A stretch of DNA of 64,000 bases from Polaribacter septentrionalilitoris (GTDB lineage Bacteria; Bacteroidota; Bacteroidia; Flavobacteriales; Flavobacteriaceae). The notes beneath the pieces were generated by a model that worked only from the letters and a program-made list of their open reading frames with translations, was not told the origin of the DNA and searched no databases. This document shows, piece after piece, positions 18,151-27,535 of the stretch. The stretch lies in assembly GCF_009832745.1 (NCBI RefSeq), contig NZ_VRMJ01000008.1, positions 1 to 64,000 on the forward strand, read 5' to 3'. How positions within the stretch are numbered: position 1 is the stretch's first letter; every line of letters starts with the position of its first letter. The position numbers and the translations under genes were made by a program.

Positions 18151-19143
18151 ATGAGAGTTCAAAAAATAACATTTTATATTTCAATTGTTCTTATTGTTTT
18201 AAGTTGTAAACCAAAAATTCATTTAAAAGATCATACATTAAGAGGATTTATTTTTGGAACAAGCTATAAAATAACATATTTGAACGCTGAGAATAACTAT
18301 CAAAAATCTATTGATAGTTTGTTTTTTTCGATAAATAAATCACTTTCAACCTATATTCCAACTTCTGATATTTCAAGAATTAATAGAGGAGACACAACTG
18401 TTTTAGTTGATGACTATTTTATTGAAGTATTCAATAAATCAAAACGAATTTTTAAAGAAACAAATGGTTATTTTGACCCTACTGTGGGTAATTTAGTCAA
18501 TGCTTGGGGTTTTGGACCAAAAAAAGAGAAAAATGATTTGTCAGAAAGAGAGGTCATACAACAGATGCGGTTTGTAGGATTCCAAAAAGTAAAATTACAG
18601 GGCAGAAAAGTTAAAAAAGAAAGTGATAGTATTTATTTAGATTTCAATTCTATTGCAAAAGGCTATGCTATTGATGTAATTGGTCGTTTTTTAGAATCTA
18701 AAGATATTGAGAGTTATCTTGTAGAAATAGGAGGGGAAATTAGAACAAGGGGTAAAAAAGAAAATGCTTCTCCTTGGGTAATTAAGTTGGTCAATCCTCT
18801 TCATAAAAATGAATTAGATCGTTTTAAAAAATTAAATTTATCTAATAAATCTATGGCTACTTCAGGCAATTATAGAAAATTTAGAATTGCAGATAATGGA
18901 GAAAAATATGTACATACGATAAACCCTAAAACAGGATATGCTTTAGAGAGTAATTTATTGAGTGCATCAGTCATCTCTAATTTAGACTGCGCAGATGTAG
19001 ATGCTTATGCAACTTCTTTCATGGCTATGGGTTTAGAAAAATCTAAAAAGTTTTTAGAAAATCATAAAAATTTACATACAATATTATTATTCTCTAATAA
19101 AGAAGGTCTTCTAGAAGAATATATAATAAATACCTATAAATAG
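18151..19143 (+). CDS. apbE: FAD:protein FMN transferase (ApbE), lipoprotein form
   Basis: From the ATG at 18151 the protein starts with a lipoprotein signal (FYISIVLIVLSC) and shows ApbE hallmarks: SRINRGDT, GYFDPTVGNLVNAWGFG, DFNSIAKGYAIDVIG, EIGGEIRTRGKK, ATSGNYRKF and HTINPKTG. ApbE attaches FMN covalently to Thr/Ser of target proteins such as NqrB/NqrC and RnfG in the periplasm, using FAD and Mg2+. No Nqr or Rnf genes are in the window, so its substrate is encoded elsewhere. The start was chosen because the upstream TTG lies within the -7 box. Confidence 0.93.
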   Translation: MRVQKITFYISIVLIVLSCKPKIHLKDHTLRGFIFGTSYKITYLNAENNYQKSIDSLFFSINKSLSTYIPTSDISRINRGDTTVLVDDYFIEVFNKSKRIFKETNGYFDPTVGNLVNAWGFGPKKEKNDLSEREVIQQMRFVGFQKVKLQGRKVKKESDSIYLDFNSIAKGYAIDVIGRFLESKDIESYLVEIGGEIRTRGKKENASPWVIKLVNPLHKNELDRFKKLNLSNKSMATSGNYRKFRIADNGEKYVHTINPKTGYALESNLLSASVISNLDCADVDAYATSFMAMGLEKSKKFLENHKNLHTILLFSNKEGLLEEYIINTYK

Positions 19144-19215
19144 GTGCTAAATTGCTTTAAATGAATAGTATTTTTGCTATATTGCAAGCCAATAATTGGG
19201 GATAATTATTAAACT

Positions 19216-20499
19216 ATGAAAAAATTACTACTAGTATTACTATGTTTTGTTGCTGTTTATACCACTACAGCACAGTCTAATAAAGATATTGCAAACGTTT
19301 ATATTAAAAGATCACAGGAAAGTCTTGATAACCTTGAGATAGAAGAATCGCTTGAACACTTTACTAAAGCGATGAAATACATGGATACCATCACTTCTGC
19401 TAAAGTGGCTAGATTAGGTACATACATTCATTATGAGTTAAGAAATTTTCAAGAAGCGCAATCATTAGCAAAACAATACTTCTTATTAAATAGAAATAAA
19501 AAATCTGAAGAATATCGCGGGTTATTAGAACTTTATGTAAACATTAATGAAGAATTAGAAATTCAAAAAAGAGAAGAAGCAAGATTAGAAAAAGAAAGAC
19601 TTGCAAAAGAAAAAGAACTAAGAAGAATAGATTCTTTAAAAACACTTTGGAATAATAAGTCAGAATCACTTTCTTTAAAAGTAGATAGTATATATGATTT
19701 CAATAAAAACAATTTAGCACTCTACGTAGCTAATGGCTTTTTTGGAATATTAAGTGACAAAGGAGAAATAATTATAAAAGCTGATTCTTATGAAGATGCT
19801 CTAAGTTTTGATGGTTTTTTTATTTTAAAAAATAAAAAAGAAGATCCTACAAAAATTTATGCTTACAATTCAAATTCAAATTCAGGCTTTGTATTACCAA
19901 GTCCATCAGATTTTAATACATTATCAACACATTATGGTAAAGTAATGTTACCGAGAGGAAATGGAAGGTTAGTTACATATCCAAACAATTCTTATGAGCC
20001 TATGGTGTATGATTTAAATGTGAAAAGGTATGTGAAAATTGCAAATAAAAAAGAATTATTTAAAAATTTAAAGAAAAATGATGTTATTGATAAATATAAT
20101 AAAGATGATGAAGTCAAGGTAGATAAAGAATGGTATCGTTTTGGAGGTCACTTAGGTGGTGGTATTCATCCTTTATACTTTGCCAATAGATACCAAGTTT
20201 ATTCTTTTTTATGCTCTATTGATGGGCGCGTATTAAGAGCTAGTTCAACATATCAATACATAGGGTTTTTCCATAATAATAAATACCAAGCATTAAAAGG
20301 AGATGAAACTATTTGGATAAATCAAAACGGTACTAAGGTAGGTGCTCCAGATAACGAATCTGGAAAATATGTAGGTCTATCTAAAGTGGTAAAGTTAGAA
20401 GATGGTACTTATCAAATTATGCAAGGAGGCTTTATTATTTTAGGTGATGAAAAATTAGAGAAATTACAAGATTTTTTAAGAAATAACTCAAGTAAATAA
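19216..20499 (+). CDS. Exported TPR-like protein of unknown function
   Basis: A signal peptide (LLLVLLCFVAVYTTTAQ) is followed by a TPR-like helical region (about 25-110), a charged helix rich in E, K and R (EEARLEKERLAKEKELRR), then about 270 residues of beta-rich sequence with G-rich turns (YRFGGHLGGGIHPLYFANRY). The C-terminal half resembles a propeller-like repeat pattern (FGILSDKGEIIIKAD, WINQNGTKVG), but I do not recognise a named family. A TATTTTTG box lies at 19169-19176. It is convergent with the methyltransferase gene, whose last base directly abuts it. Confidence 0.65.
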   Translation: MKKLLLVLLCFVAVYTTTAQSNKDIANVYIKRSQESLDNLEIEESLEHFTKAMKYMDTITSAKVARLGTYIHYELRNFQEAQSLAKQYFLLNRNKKSEEYRGLLELYVNINEELEIQKREEARLEKERLAKEKELRRIDSLKTLWNNKSESLSLKVDSIYDFNKNNLALYVANGFFGILSDKGEIIIKADSYEDALSFDGFFILKNKKEDPTKIYAYNSNSNSGFVLPSPSDFNTLSTHYGKVMLPRGNGRLVTYPNNSYEPMVYDLNVKRYVKIANKKELFKNLKKNDVIDKYNKDDEVKVDKEWYRFGGHLGGGIHPLYFANRYQVYSFLCSIDGRVLRASSTYQYIGFFHNNKYQALKGDETIWINQNGTKVGAPDNESGKYVGLSKVVKLEDGTYQIMQGGFIILGDEKLEKLQDFLRNNSSK

Positions 20500-21270
20500 C
20501 TACTTATAACATACAGGAAGAATTTCATTCTTCATTAAACAAAATCGTTCTAATTCTTTTGGAGCGATTTTTTTTGTATAATCAATTTCATCTACCTTAA
20601 AGCCAATAGAACGAAGTTTGTCAAAGTAATCTCTACCATAAACTCTAACATGGTCGTATTGTCCAAAAATTTTAGCACGTTCTTTTTTATCTGTAATGGT
20701 ATCGTCTTCAAAAGTTGTTGCTCTAGATAAATCTTGTGGAATTTGAAAAATACCAAACCCTCCAGATTTTAATACACGATACAATTCTTGCATAGCTTTT
20801 TCATCATCAGTGATATGCTCTAATACATGATTACAAAAAACCACATCAAAAGAATTATCGTCAAATGGTAAATCACAAATATCAGCTTTTACATCTGCTA
20901 TTGGTGATTCTAAATCTGATGTGATATACTTTAAGTTTTTTTGTTTTCTAAAGATTTTTAAAAAACATTGTTCAGGAGCAATGTGTAGTACGTTTAGTTT
21001 TTTTTCTGAAGTAAAAAAATTAGTTTCATTTTTTAAAAAAAGCCACATTAATCGATGTCTTTCTAATGATAAAGTAGAAGGAGATAAAGCATTTTCTCGC
21101 TGTTTGCCATAGCCATAAGGTAAAAATTTTCGAAAACTTTTACCATCAATAGGGTCTGTAAAGGTATTCCCTTTAAGAGATAAAGCTATTATAGGTCTTA
21201 CAAGATAACCTGCTTTTATCAACCAAGGTCTAGGAATCGTATTTAGTATAGATTTAAAAACAGTTTTCAA
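20500..21270 (-). CDS. Class I SAM-dependent methyltransferase
   Basis: Residues about 95-180 form a class I methyltransferase core: NVLHIAPEQ (motif I variant), YITSDLES, ADICDLPFDDNSFDVVFCNHVLEHI and the post-motif ALYRVLKSGG-type segment (ELYRVLKSGGFGIF). The LHIAPE form of motif I replaces the usual GxGxG. The substrate is unknown. The N-terminal 90 residues are specific to this subgroup. It is the last gene of a probable map-cupin-methyltransferase run. Confidence 0.88.
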   Translation of the reverse strand: MKTVFKSILNTIPRPWLIKAGYLVRPIIALSLKGNTFTDPIDGKSFRKFLPYGYGKQRENALSPSTLSLERHRLMWLFLKNETNFFTSEKKLNVLHIAPEQCFLKIFRKQKNLKYITSDLESPIADVKADICDLPFDDNSFDVVFCNHVLEHITDDEKAMQELYRVLKSGGFGIFQIPQDLSRATTFEDDTITDKKERAKIFGQYDHVRVYGRDYFDKLRSIGFKVDEIDYTKKIAPKELERFCLMKNEILPVCYK

Positions 21271-21278
21271 TAGAAATA

Positions 21279-21590
21279 TTATTGATATTCTTCTCTAACA
21301 GGACAAAATACATCTGTAATCTTACAATCAGTCAAAGCTTTTCCTGAGTGTTTTGCCAATGATGGAATTTTTAAAATTGAACCTGGAGTGTAAATTTTTG
21401 TTATTCCATCAACAGTCATTTCAAATTCACCTTCAGTAACTTGCGTAGTTTGCTCATGAATATGAGAGTGTTTTGGTATTTCAGCCCCCTTTTTCACTTC
21501 CCAAAAAGCAATAGTAAAGGTTTCCATATGAACAAATCGTCCATTAAATCCTGCTATAATTTCTTTAGGATTTATATCGTTAATTCTCAT
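21279..21590 (-). CDS. Small cupin-domain protein
   Basis: This single-domain cupin of 103 residues carries the first cupin motif G(X)5HXH-like (GAEIPKHSHIHEQ) with an Glu downstream (TEGEFEMTVDG) and second motif PGSILKIPSLAKHSG. These residues would bind one metal ion. Such cupins are often annotated as sugar- or dioxygenase-related, but no substrate can be inferred. It starts right after the methionine aminopeptidase stop codon, implying co-transcription. Confidence 0.87.
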   Translation of the reverse strand: MRINDINPKEIIAGFNGRFVHMETFTIAFWEVKKGAEIPKHSHIHEQTTQVTEGEFEMTVDGITKIYTPGSILKIPSLAKHSGKALTDCKITDVFCPVREEYQ

Positions 21591-22400
21591 TTATGATCCT
21601 TGTCTAAATTCATCTTCTTCATCGGTAACAATACCTAATGCCTCATGCACATATTTAAATGTAGAAAGTAATTCTGGTTTTCCGTTTACAATGGCTACAT
21701 CATGTTCAAAATGTGCAGATGGTTTACCATCTAAAGTAGTAATTGTCCAACCATCAGCATGTTGTCTAATTCTATGAGTTCCCATGTTAGTCATTGGCTC
21801 TATAGCAACTACCATTCCTTCGACAAATTTTTTCCCTCTTCCTCTTCTCCCATAATTTGGCATTTCTGGATCTTCATGCATTTCTTTACCTAAGCCATGA
21901 CCAACTAATTCTCTAACAACACCATAACCATGTTTTTCTGTGAAATTTTGTATGGCAAATCCTACATCTCCAACTCTATTCCCAGCTTTAAATTCCCTGA
22001 TACCTACATATAAACTTTCTCTAGTGATGTCTAATAATTTTCTTGTTTCAGTATCAATTTCTCCTACTGCAAAAGTATACGCATGATCTCCGTAAAATCC
22101 ATTTTTCTTAGCACCACAGTCAATAGAAATGATATCACCTTCTTTTAGGGGTTCTTTGTTTGGTATACCATGCACAACTTGAGCATTAGGACTCATACAA
22201 AGTGTATTGGGAAAATCATACAACCCTAAAAAACCAGGAACAGCTCCTTCTGCTCTAATAAAATCTTCAGCTAGTTTGTCTAAGTACAAAGTTGAAACTC
22301 CAGGTTTTACTTCTTTAGCAAGCATACCTAATGTTCTAGAAACTATAAGTGCACTTTCGCGCATAATTTCTATCTCTTCTTTGGTTTTTATTTTAATCAT
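21591..22400 (-). CDS. map: Methionine aminopeptidase, type I
   Basis: The protein (MIKIKTKEEIEIMRESA) shows the pita-bread fold signatures: VVHGIPN, ISIDCGAKKNGFYGDHAYTF (metal-binding Asp residues), VRELVGHGLGKEMHEDP (His), VVAIEPMTN (Glu) and FEHDVAIV (Glu). It removes the initiator methionine from nascent proteins. A TTG upstream at 22421 would add seven residues but overlaps the -7 box, so the ATG at 22400 is preferred. The length (269) fits type Ia enzymes. Confidence 0.95.
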   Translation of the reverse strand: MIKIKTKEEIEIMRESALIVSRTLGMLAKEVKPGVSTLYLDKLAEDFIRAEGAVPGFLGLYDFPNTLCMSPNAQVVHGIPNKEPLKEGDIISIDCGAKKNGFYGDHAYTFAVGEIDTETRKLLDITRESLYVGIREFKAGNRVGDVGFAIQNFTEKHGYGVVRELVGHGLGKEMHEDPEMPNYGRRGRGKKFVEGMVVAIEPMTNMGTHRIRQHADGWTITTLDGKPSAHFEHDVAIVNGKPELLSTFKYVHEALGIVTDEEDEFRQGS

Positions 22401-22418
22401 ATTGAAAAAATTGAACCG

Positions 22419-22426
22419 CAAAGTTA
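22419..22426 (-). promoter_or_regulatory. -7 box for map
   Basis: TAACTTTG on the minus strand matches TAnnTTTG exactly, 18 bases before the ATG at 22400. It suggests map, the cupin gene and the methyltransferase gene form a transcription unit separate from gpmI. Confidence 0.5.
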
Positions 22427-22456
22427 CTATATTTTATATTAGTTAAAAGAAAGTCT

Positions 22457-22858
22457 TTATTTGAAAAATGAGAAAAATCCTTTTTTCTTTTTTACAGGCG
22501 GTTCATGGTTAAAGATGATTTTGTAAATCGCTGTCCATCCTAAAAAACCACCCACATTTCTATCGTCTATAAATAAATCTGCATGAATTTTTCGACTGTA
22601 TTTTTCATCAAAGACTTCTTCTGGAAAGTTTTTATTTACAGCGTAAAATTCTAATCCGTTTTCTTTACAAAAATCAACAGCTTCATCTAATTTTCTTCCA
22701 CTTCTATAAGTCCAAAGAATTAATCTATGCCCTTGAGATTGTAGTTTTTTTAGGGTGTGAAATGCAAAAATCATTTCTTTACCTATTTTAGGATATGCAT
22801 CTTCTACAATGGTGCCGTCAAAATCAACAGCAATAATTAAAGGATTAGTGGGTAACAT
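22457..22858 (-). CDS. HAD-like hydrolase of the small BT0820-type group
   Basis: The 133-residue protein carries HAD motif I (AVDFDGTIVED), motif II-like LILWTYRSG and motif IV-like ADLFIDDRN. It has a minimal core without a large cap domain and ends in a basic tail (PPVKKKKGFFSFFK). The fold implies phosphatase activity with Asp nucleophile; the substrate is unknown. The start codon overlaps the stop of the upstream thioredoxin-like gene by one base, indicating translational coupling. Confidence 0.85.
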   Translation of the reverse strand: MLPTNPLIIAVDFDGTIVEDAYPKIGKEMIFAFHTLKKLQSQGHRLILWTYRSGRKLDEAVDFCKENGLEFYAVNKNFPEEVFDEKYSRKIHADLFIDDRNVGGFLGWTAIYKIIFNHEPPVKKKKGFFSFFK

Positions 22859-23382
22859 TAATTATCGTAAGAATGTTTATAAGCTTTACCAGAAACAATT
22901 TTTAAAATATCTTTTTCAAGAGATTCACGAGCATATTCTACATACCTCCCAATTTCTTTTCCGTCTTTGTAGAAAATAAAAGTTGGTACTCTTAAAATAT
23001 TTAGGCCTTCTTGAAGGTTATCAGGTGTTTTTTTGTTTCTGTTAACAGTAACTATCTCTAAGTTGTTTAAATTAAAATTGGCTTGCTCTAAAATTTTATA
23101 AAAACGTGGCGTTTCTCTTTTACTATCTCCACACCAAGTTCCCATAAAACCTTTGATTTTTAAACCTTTTAACTCTTCTTTTAATTGAGAAATTATTGCA
23201 GCATCGGTTTTATAAGCTGCGTATCTTTGGTCAAACCAAGTTTTGTAAGGTACTTGGTTAAATGATTCTTTGTTAGCAAATCCGACTAAATCTCCATTTT
23301 TATTTTTCTCAGCGTTTACTTTTTTTTGAGTAGCACAAGAAAACAAAGAAATAGTAAAAATCAATAAAAATAGATTTCTCAT
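22858..23382 (-). CDS. Thioredoxin-like lipoprotein with WCGDS site
   Basis: The lipoprotein signal peptide (LLIFTISLFSC) is followed by a thioredoxin fold with the active site FMGTWCGDSKRETPRF. Only one cysteine is present in the site (CGDS, not CxxC), so a normal dithiol mechanism is impossible. A cis-Pro region is present (ILRVPTFIFYKDGKEIGR). It may act as a monothiol, a thioredoxin-like binder or a peroxidase-like reductant in the periplasm. It lies 16 bases downstream of gpmI on the same strand. Confidence 0.85.
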   Translation of the reverse strand: MRNLFLLIFTISLFSCATQKKVNAEKNKNGDLVGFANKESFNQVPYKTWFDQRYAAYKTDAAIISQLKEELKGLKIKGFMGTWCGDSKRETPRFYKILEQANFNLNNLEIVTVNRNKKTPDNLQEGLNILRVPTFIFYKDGKEIGRYVEYARESLEKDILKIVSGKAYKHSYDN

Positions 23383-23398
23383 AGATTAAAAAATTAAA

Positions 23399-24916
23399 TT
23401 ACAATAAAGAATGCTGAGTCATTTCTTTTGGTTGTTCAACTCCCATTAAATCTAATATTGTAGGAGCAACGTCGCCTAAGATACCACTTTTTATTGATTT
23501 TATTTCTTTATCAATAAGTATAAAAGGAACTGGATTTGTGGTATGTGCAGTATGAGGAGAGCCATCAGGATTCATCATAGTTTCACAGTTACCATGGTCA
23601 GCGATTAGTAAAATAGAATACCCATTCTCTAAACCTGTTTCAATAACATCTTTTGCACATTCATCTACAGCTTCACAAGCTTTTACAGCTGCTTCCATAA
23701 TTCCTGTATGTCCAACCATATCTCCATTTGCAAAATTTAAACATACAAAATCTGCTTCTCCTTTTTCTAAATCTTCACATAAAGCATCTCTTAATTCATA
23801 AGCAGACATTTCTGGTTGTAAATCGTAAGTCGCAACTTTTGGAGAATTTCTAAGAATTCTTTTTTCACCTTCAAAAGGTGCTTCTTGCCCTCCAGAAAAG
23901 AAAAAAGTTACGTGAGGATATTTTTCAGTTTCGGCAATTCTGATTTGTTTTTTACCAGCATTCGCTAAAACTTCACCTATTGTATTTTTTATGTTTTTAT
24001 TGGTGTAAATTACATTGATTCCTTTAAAAGTATCATCGTATAAAGTCATAGTTGTGTAATACAAGTCTAACTTTTTCATATCATACTCTGGGAAATCTTG
24101 CTGAGATAAAGCATTGGTTAACTCACGTCCTCTATCTGTTCTGTAATTAAAAAACAAGACTACATCACCTTCTTTTATTGTTGCTTTAGGAGATCCATTT
24201 TCATCAGTAACAATGATGGGTTTATGAAATTCATCAGTAATATCAGCTTCATAATTTTTATTCATGGTAGCAATAACATCAGTAGTTTTTGTGCCAACAC
24301 CTTTTACCACACCATCATAAGCTTCTTTTACACGTTCCCAACGATTGTCTCTATCCATCGCATAATAACGACCAGTAACAGATGCTAACTCACCAACATT
24401 TTCATTCATGTATTCTTGAACATCGTTAATGAAATAGGTTCCTGATTTTGGGTCACAATCTCTACCATCTGTAAAAGCGTGCAAATACACATTTTCTACA
24501 TTGTTTTCTTTGGCTACATCAATGATGCCTTTTAAATGATCAATGTGAGCATGAATACCACCGTTAGAAACTAATCCTAATAAATGAACATCTTTATTAT
24601 TTTCTTTGGCATAGCTCAAAGTATCTAATAATACCTTTTCCTTACCTAAAGTTTTTTCTTTGACTGCTTTGTTAATTCTTGCCAAGTTTTGATATACTAT
24701 TCTACCAGCACCAAGGTTCATATGACCAACTTCAGAATTCCCCATTTGACCTTCTGGTAAGCCCACATGTTCTCCATCTGTTCTTAATTCTGCATTTGGG
24801 TATTTGTCATATAAACTATCGATATATGATGTTTTTGCATTGTAAATTGCTGATACTTTTGGGTCTTGGGTAATTCCCCAACCGTCCAAAATCATTAGTA
24901 TAACTTTCTTGTTCAT
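23399..24916 (-). CDS. gpmI: 2,3-bisphosphoglycerate-independent phosphoglycerate mutase
   Basis: The 505-residue enzyme of alkaline-phosphatase fold has LMILDGWGI near the N-terminus, the catalytic serine motif QMGNSEVGHMNLGAGR, HAFTDGRD, DRDNRWERV, FFFSGG, and the metal-binding LIADHGNCE and HTAHTTNPVPF. It interconverts 3- and 2-phosphoglycerate in glycolysis using Mn2+. The ATG at 24916 (MNKKVILM) matches the family start; a TTG 30 bases upstream overlaps an AATCTTTG -7-like box. The gene heads a probable operon with the thioredoxin-like and HAD-like genes. Confidence 0.96.
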   Translation of the reverse strand: MNKKVILMILDGWGITQDPKVSAIYNAKTSYIDSLYDKYPNAELRTDGEHVGLPEGQMGNSEVGHMNLGAGRIVYQNLARINKAVKEKTLGKEKVLLDTLSYAKENNKDVHLLGLVSNGGIHAHIDHLKGIIDVAKENNVENVYLHAFTDGRDCDPKSGTYFINDVQEYMNENVGELASVTGRYYAMDRDNRWERVKEAYDGVVKGVGTKTTDVIATMNKNYEADITDEFHKPIIVTDENGSPKATIKEGDVVLFFNYRTDRGRELTNALSQQDFPEYDMKKLDLYYTTMTLYDDTFKGINVIYTNKNIKNTIGEVLANAGKKQIRIAETEKYPHVTFFFSGGQEAPFEGEKRILRNSPKVATYDLQPEMSAYELRDALCEDLEKGEADFVCLNFANGDMVGHTGIMEAAVKACEAVDECAKDVIETGLENGYSILLIADHGNCETMMNPDGSPHTAHTTNPVPFILIDKEIKSIKSGILGDVAPTILDLMGVEQPKEMTQHSLL

Positions 24917-25193
24917 TGTCTTAAAATTGTACTGTAAAAATAACAAAGATTTTTGTGTTATTTTAAGTTTTTTACGAAACCGTTAGCGTAAATTTTTATA
25001 TGATTATTGTTGTCAAGTTTTAAATAAATGAATTAGAAATTATCAAATTAACGTTAATTAAGGTTTTTTTAGTAGTTTTTTTACAGAATTGTTAAACAGC
25101 TGTTAATAAAGTGTTTTGGGTGAAACATATTTAAATATCTTAAGTCTATTAGATATAAATAACAATTATAATTAAACCCAAAAACTTATTATC
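24917..25193. other. Divergent intergenic region with two palindromes
   Basis: The spacer between gpmI (leftward) and the ankyrin gene (rightward) holds ATTAACGTTAAT at 25047-25058 and AACAGCTGTT at 25095-25104, both self-complementary. They could be operator sites for either promoter. No reading frame is evident. Confidence 0.3.
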
Positions 25194-25577
25194 ATGAAAA
25201 AATTAATCTTACCAATTTTAGTATGTCTATTTGCATTCGGATCTACAAATGCAAATACTTTTAAAACACCAATTACAAAAACTTCAAAAGGAGCCTATTC
25301 TAGCAATGTAAATGCATTTTGCAAGCTGATTCAAATGGGTGACTTTGCAGCTGTAAAATCTCTTATCGCAGCTGGAGAAAATGTAAATAAAAAATCTAAT
25401 GGTTTAACTCCTTTAATGTTTGCCGCTAGACATAATAAAGCAAAAATTGCAAAATTATTAATTGATAATGGAGCAAAATTAAAGACCAAATCTGATAGAG
25501 GAAATATGACTGCATTAGATATGGCAAAAAGATCAAAAGCAAAAGATGCTATAAAAGTTATTAAAGCTGCTTTATAA
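25194..25577 (+). CDS. Exported ankyrin-repeat protein
   Basis: A signal peptide (LPILVCLFAFGSTNA-N) precedes about two and a half ankyrin repeats: GDFAAVKSLIAAGENVNKKS, NGLTPLMFAARHNKAKIAKL and the following NGAKLKTKSDRGNMTALDMAKR. The length (127) is small for the family. It probably mediates protein binding in the periplasm. It has a strong intrinsic terminator directly downstream. Confidence 0.88.
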   Translation: MKKLILPILVCLFAFGSTNANTFKTPITKTSKGAYSSNVNAFCKLIQMGDFAAVKSLIAAGENVNKKSNGLTPLMFAARHNKAKIAKLLIDNGAKLKTKSDRGNMTALDMAKRSKAKDAIKVIKAAL

Positions 25578-25606
25578 TATTTGTTTGAATTAATTAGTAT
25601 AAAGCA

Positions 25607-25641
25607 AAACAGGCTATCTTATTAAGGTAGCCTGTTTTTTT
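25607..25641 (+). terminator. Intrinsic terminator after the ankyrin gene
   Basis: Stem arms ACAGGCTA and TAGCCTGT, with extra CTT/AAG pairing near the loop, are followed by seven T. It ends the ankyrin transcript and isolates it from the hydroxylase gene. Confidence 0.9.
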
Positions 25642-25778
25642 ATTTAATTTTATCTCAAATTAAAAAAAACATAATTCATAGAATGATGAATTCTGTAAAA
25701 ATTAATCAATTTAACAAAGTTTAAATATGAAATCAATATTTTAATATGTAATTTTGAGAGAATAATTCAATATTTTAT

Positions 25779-27524
25779 ATGAATACACACTTTACGTTGA
25801 ATAATGTCACAAAAAAGTTGCCTAAACATTTACATAAATTTGTAGTGAGACAACCCTATGAAGAATATACAGCACAAAACCAAGCAGTTTGGAGGTATGT
25901 GATGAGAATGAATGTTGATTATTTAAGTAAAGTTGCTCACAAATCTTATATTAAAGGGTTAAAAAAAACGGGTATTTCTATAAATAACATCCCTAAAATG
26001 CAGGGAATGAACAGAATTTTAAAAGATATTGGTTGGGCAGCTGTTTCTGTTGATGGTTTTATTCCGCCAAATGCTTTTATGGAATTTCAAGCCTATAATG
26101 TGCTGGTTATTGCTTCTGATATGAGAACTATAAATCATATTGAATATACACCTGCACCAGATATTATTCATGAAGCTGCTGGTCATGCTCCAATTATAGC
26201 AAATCCTGAATATGCAGAATATTTAAGAAGATTTGGTGAGATTGGTAGTAAGGCAATTTCATCAGCAAAAGACTATGAAATGTATGAAGCTATTCGACTT
26301 TTATCAATCTTAAAAGAAAATCCAAATTCATCAGAAAAAGAAATAAACGAAGCACAAGAAAAAGTAGAATTTCTTCAAAATAACATGGGTGAACTTTCTG
26401 AAATGGCTCAAATTAGAAATTTGCATTGGTGGACTGTTGAATATGGGTTGATAGGCGATTTGCAAAACCCAAAGATTTATGGAGCTGGATTATTGTCTTC
26501 GATAGGAGAAAGCAAATGGTGTTTGCAAGAAGAGGTGAAAAAAGTTCCTTATTCTATTGAAGCAGCTCGTGTAAATTTTGATATTACCAAACCACAACCT
26601 CAATTATTTGTAACTCCAGATTTTGCACATTTAAGTTTGGTTTTAGAGCAATTTGCAAATACAATGGCAATTCGAAAAGGTGGTTTAAATGGGATACAAA
26701 AATTAATAAATTCTAAGAATTTAGGGACGATAGAACTAAGTACAGGAATACAAATTTCAGGTGTGTTCACCAATGTAATTGCTGATGAAAACGGAAATCC
26801 TATTTATTTTCAGACTACTGGAGAAACAGCTTTAGCCAACAGAGATAAAGAGTTGATTGGTCATGGAATTACAAACCATAAATATGGTTTTGGTAGCCCA
26901 ATTGGTAAATTAAAAGGAATTAACATCCCCATAGAAAATATGAGTCCGAGAGATTTGGAAGCCTATCAAATTTATGAAGGCAAACAAATTACTTTAGAAT
27001 TTGAAGGTGGAATAAGAGTTCAAGGTGATGTTATAACTGGAACAAGAGATCTAAAGGGAAGAATTTTATTGATTACATTTAAAAATTGTACTGTAACATA
27101 TAGAAATCAAATATTATTTCAACCAGATTGGGGAGTTTATGATATGGCAATTGGTAAAGAAGTAGTATCTGCTTATTCAGGACCTGCAGATGTGAATTCT
27201 TTCCTAGATTTAGGCAAAGTTTCTGAGACTAAAACTCATAAAATAGATTATAGTTTATCTCAAAAAGAATTGTATAATCTTTATGCTCAGGTAAAAGAAA
27301 TGAGAGAAGAGAATACAGCATCAGAAAAAAAAATAACAGAAATTTTTAATCAGTTAAAAAACAATTTTCCAGAAGATTGGTTGTTGTTATTAGAGGTTTA
27401 TGAATTAGCTTTGCAGAATACTTATTCTATAAAATCTATCATTTTAGAAAAGTTAGAAGAATTGAAATGTAACAAAAGCTACACAAAGTTAATAGATAAT
27501 GGATTAGTTTTGTGCCATAAATAA
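25779..27524 (+). CDS. Biopterin-dependent aromatic amino acid hydroxylase (phenylalanine 4-hydroxylase type)
   Basis: The N-terminal half is the iron- and tetrahydrobiopterin-dependent catalytic domain. The iron ligands are visible: His131 and His136 in DIIHEAAGHAP and Glu221 in WWTVEYGLIGD. These enzymes convert phenylalanine to tyrosine. There is no N-terminal ACT regulatory domain. Instead there is a C-terminal extension of about 250 residues (from about 325) of unknown role with beta-rich segments and a helical end, as in other Bacteroidetes homologues. The rhodanese gene follows after 11 bases. No pterin-recycling dehydratase gene is nearby. Confidence 0.9.
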   Translation: MNTHFTLNNVTKKLPKHLHKFVVRQPYEEYTAQNQAVWRYVMRMNVDYLSKVAHKSYIKGLKKTGISINNIPKMQGMNRILKDIGWAAVSVDGFIPPNAFMEFQAYNVLVIASDMRTINHIEYTPAPDIIHEAAGHAPIIANPEYAEYLRRFGEIGSKAISSAKDYEMYEAIRLLSILKENPNSSEKEINEAQEKVEFLQNNMGELSEMAQIRNLHWWTVEYGLIGDLQNPKIYGAGLLSSIGESKWCLQEEVKKVPYSIEAARVNFDITKPQPQLFVTPDFAHLSLVLEQFANTMAIRKGGLNGIQKLINSKNLGTIELSTGIQISGVFTNVIADENGNPIYFQTTGETALANRDKELIGHGITNHKYGFGSPIGKLKGINIPIENMSPRDLEAYQIYEGKQITLEFEGGIRVQGDVITGTRDLKGRILLITFKNCTVTYRNQILFQPDWGVYDMAIGKEVVSAYSGPADVNSFLDLGKVSETKTHKIDYSLSQKELYNLYAQVKEMREENTASEKKITEIFNQLKNNFPEDWLLLLEVYELALQNTYSIKSIILEKLEELKCNKSYTKLIDNGLVLCHK

Positions 27525-27535
27525 AAAATAGAAAA

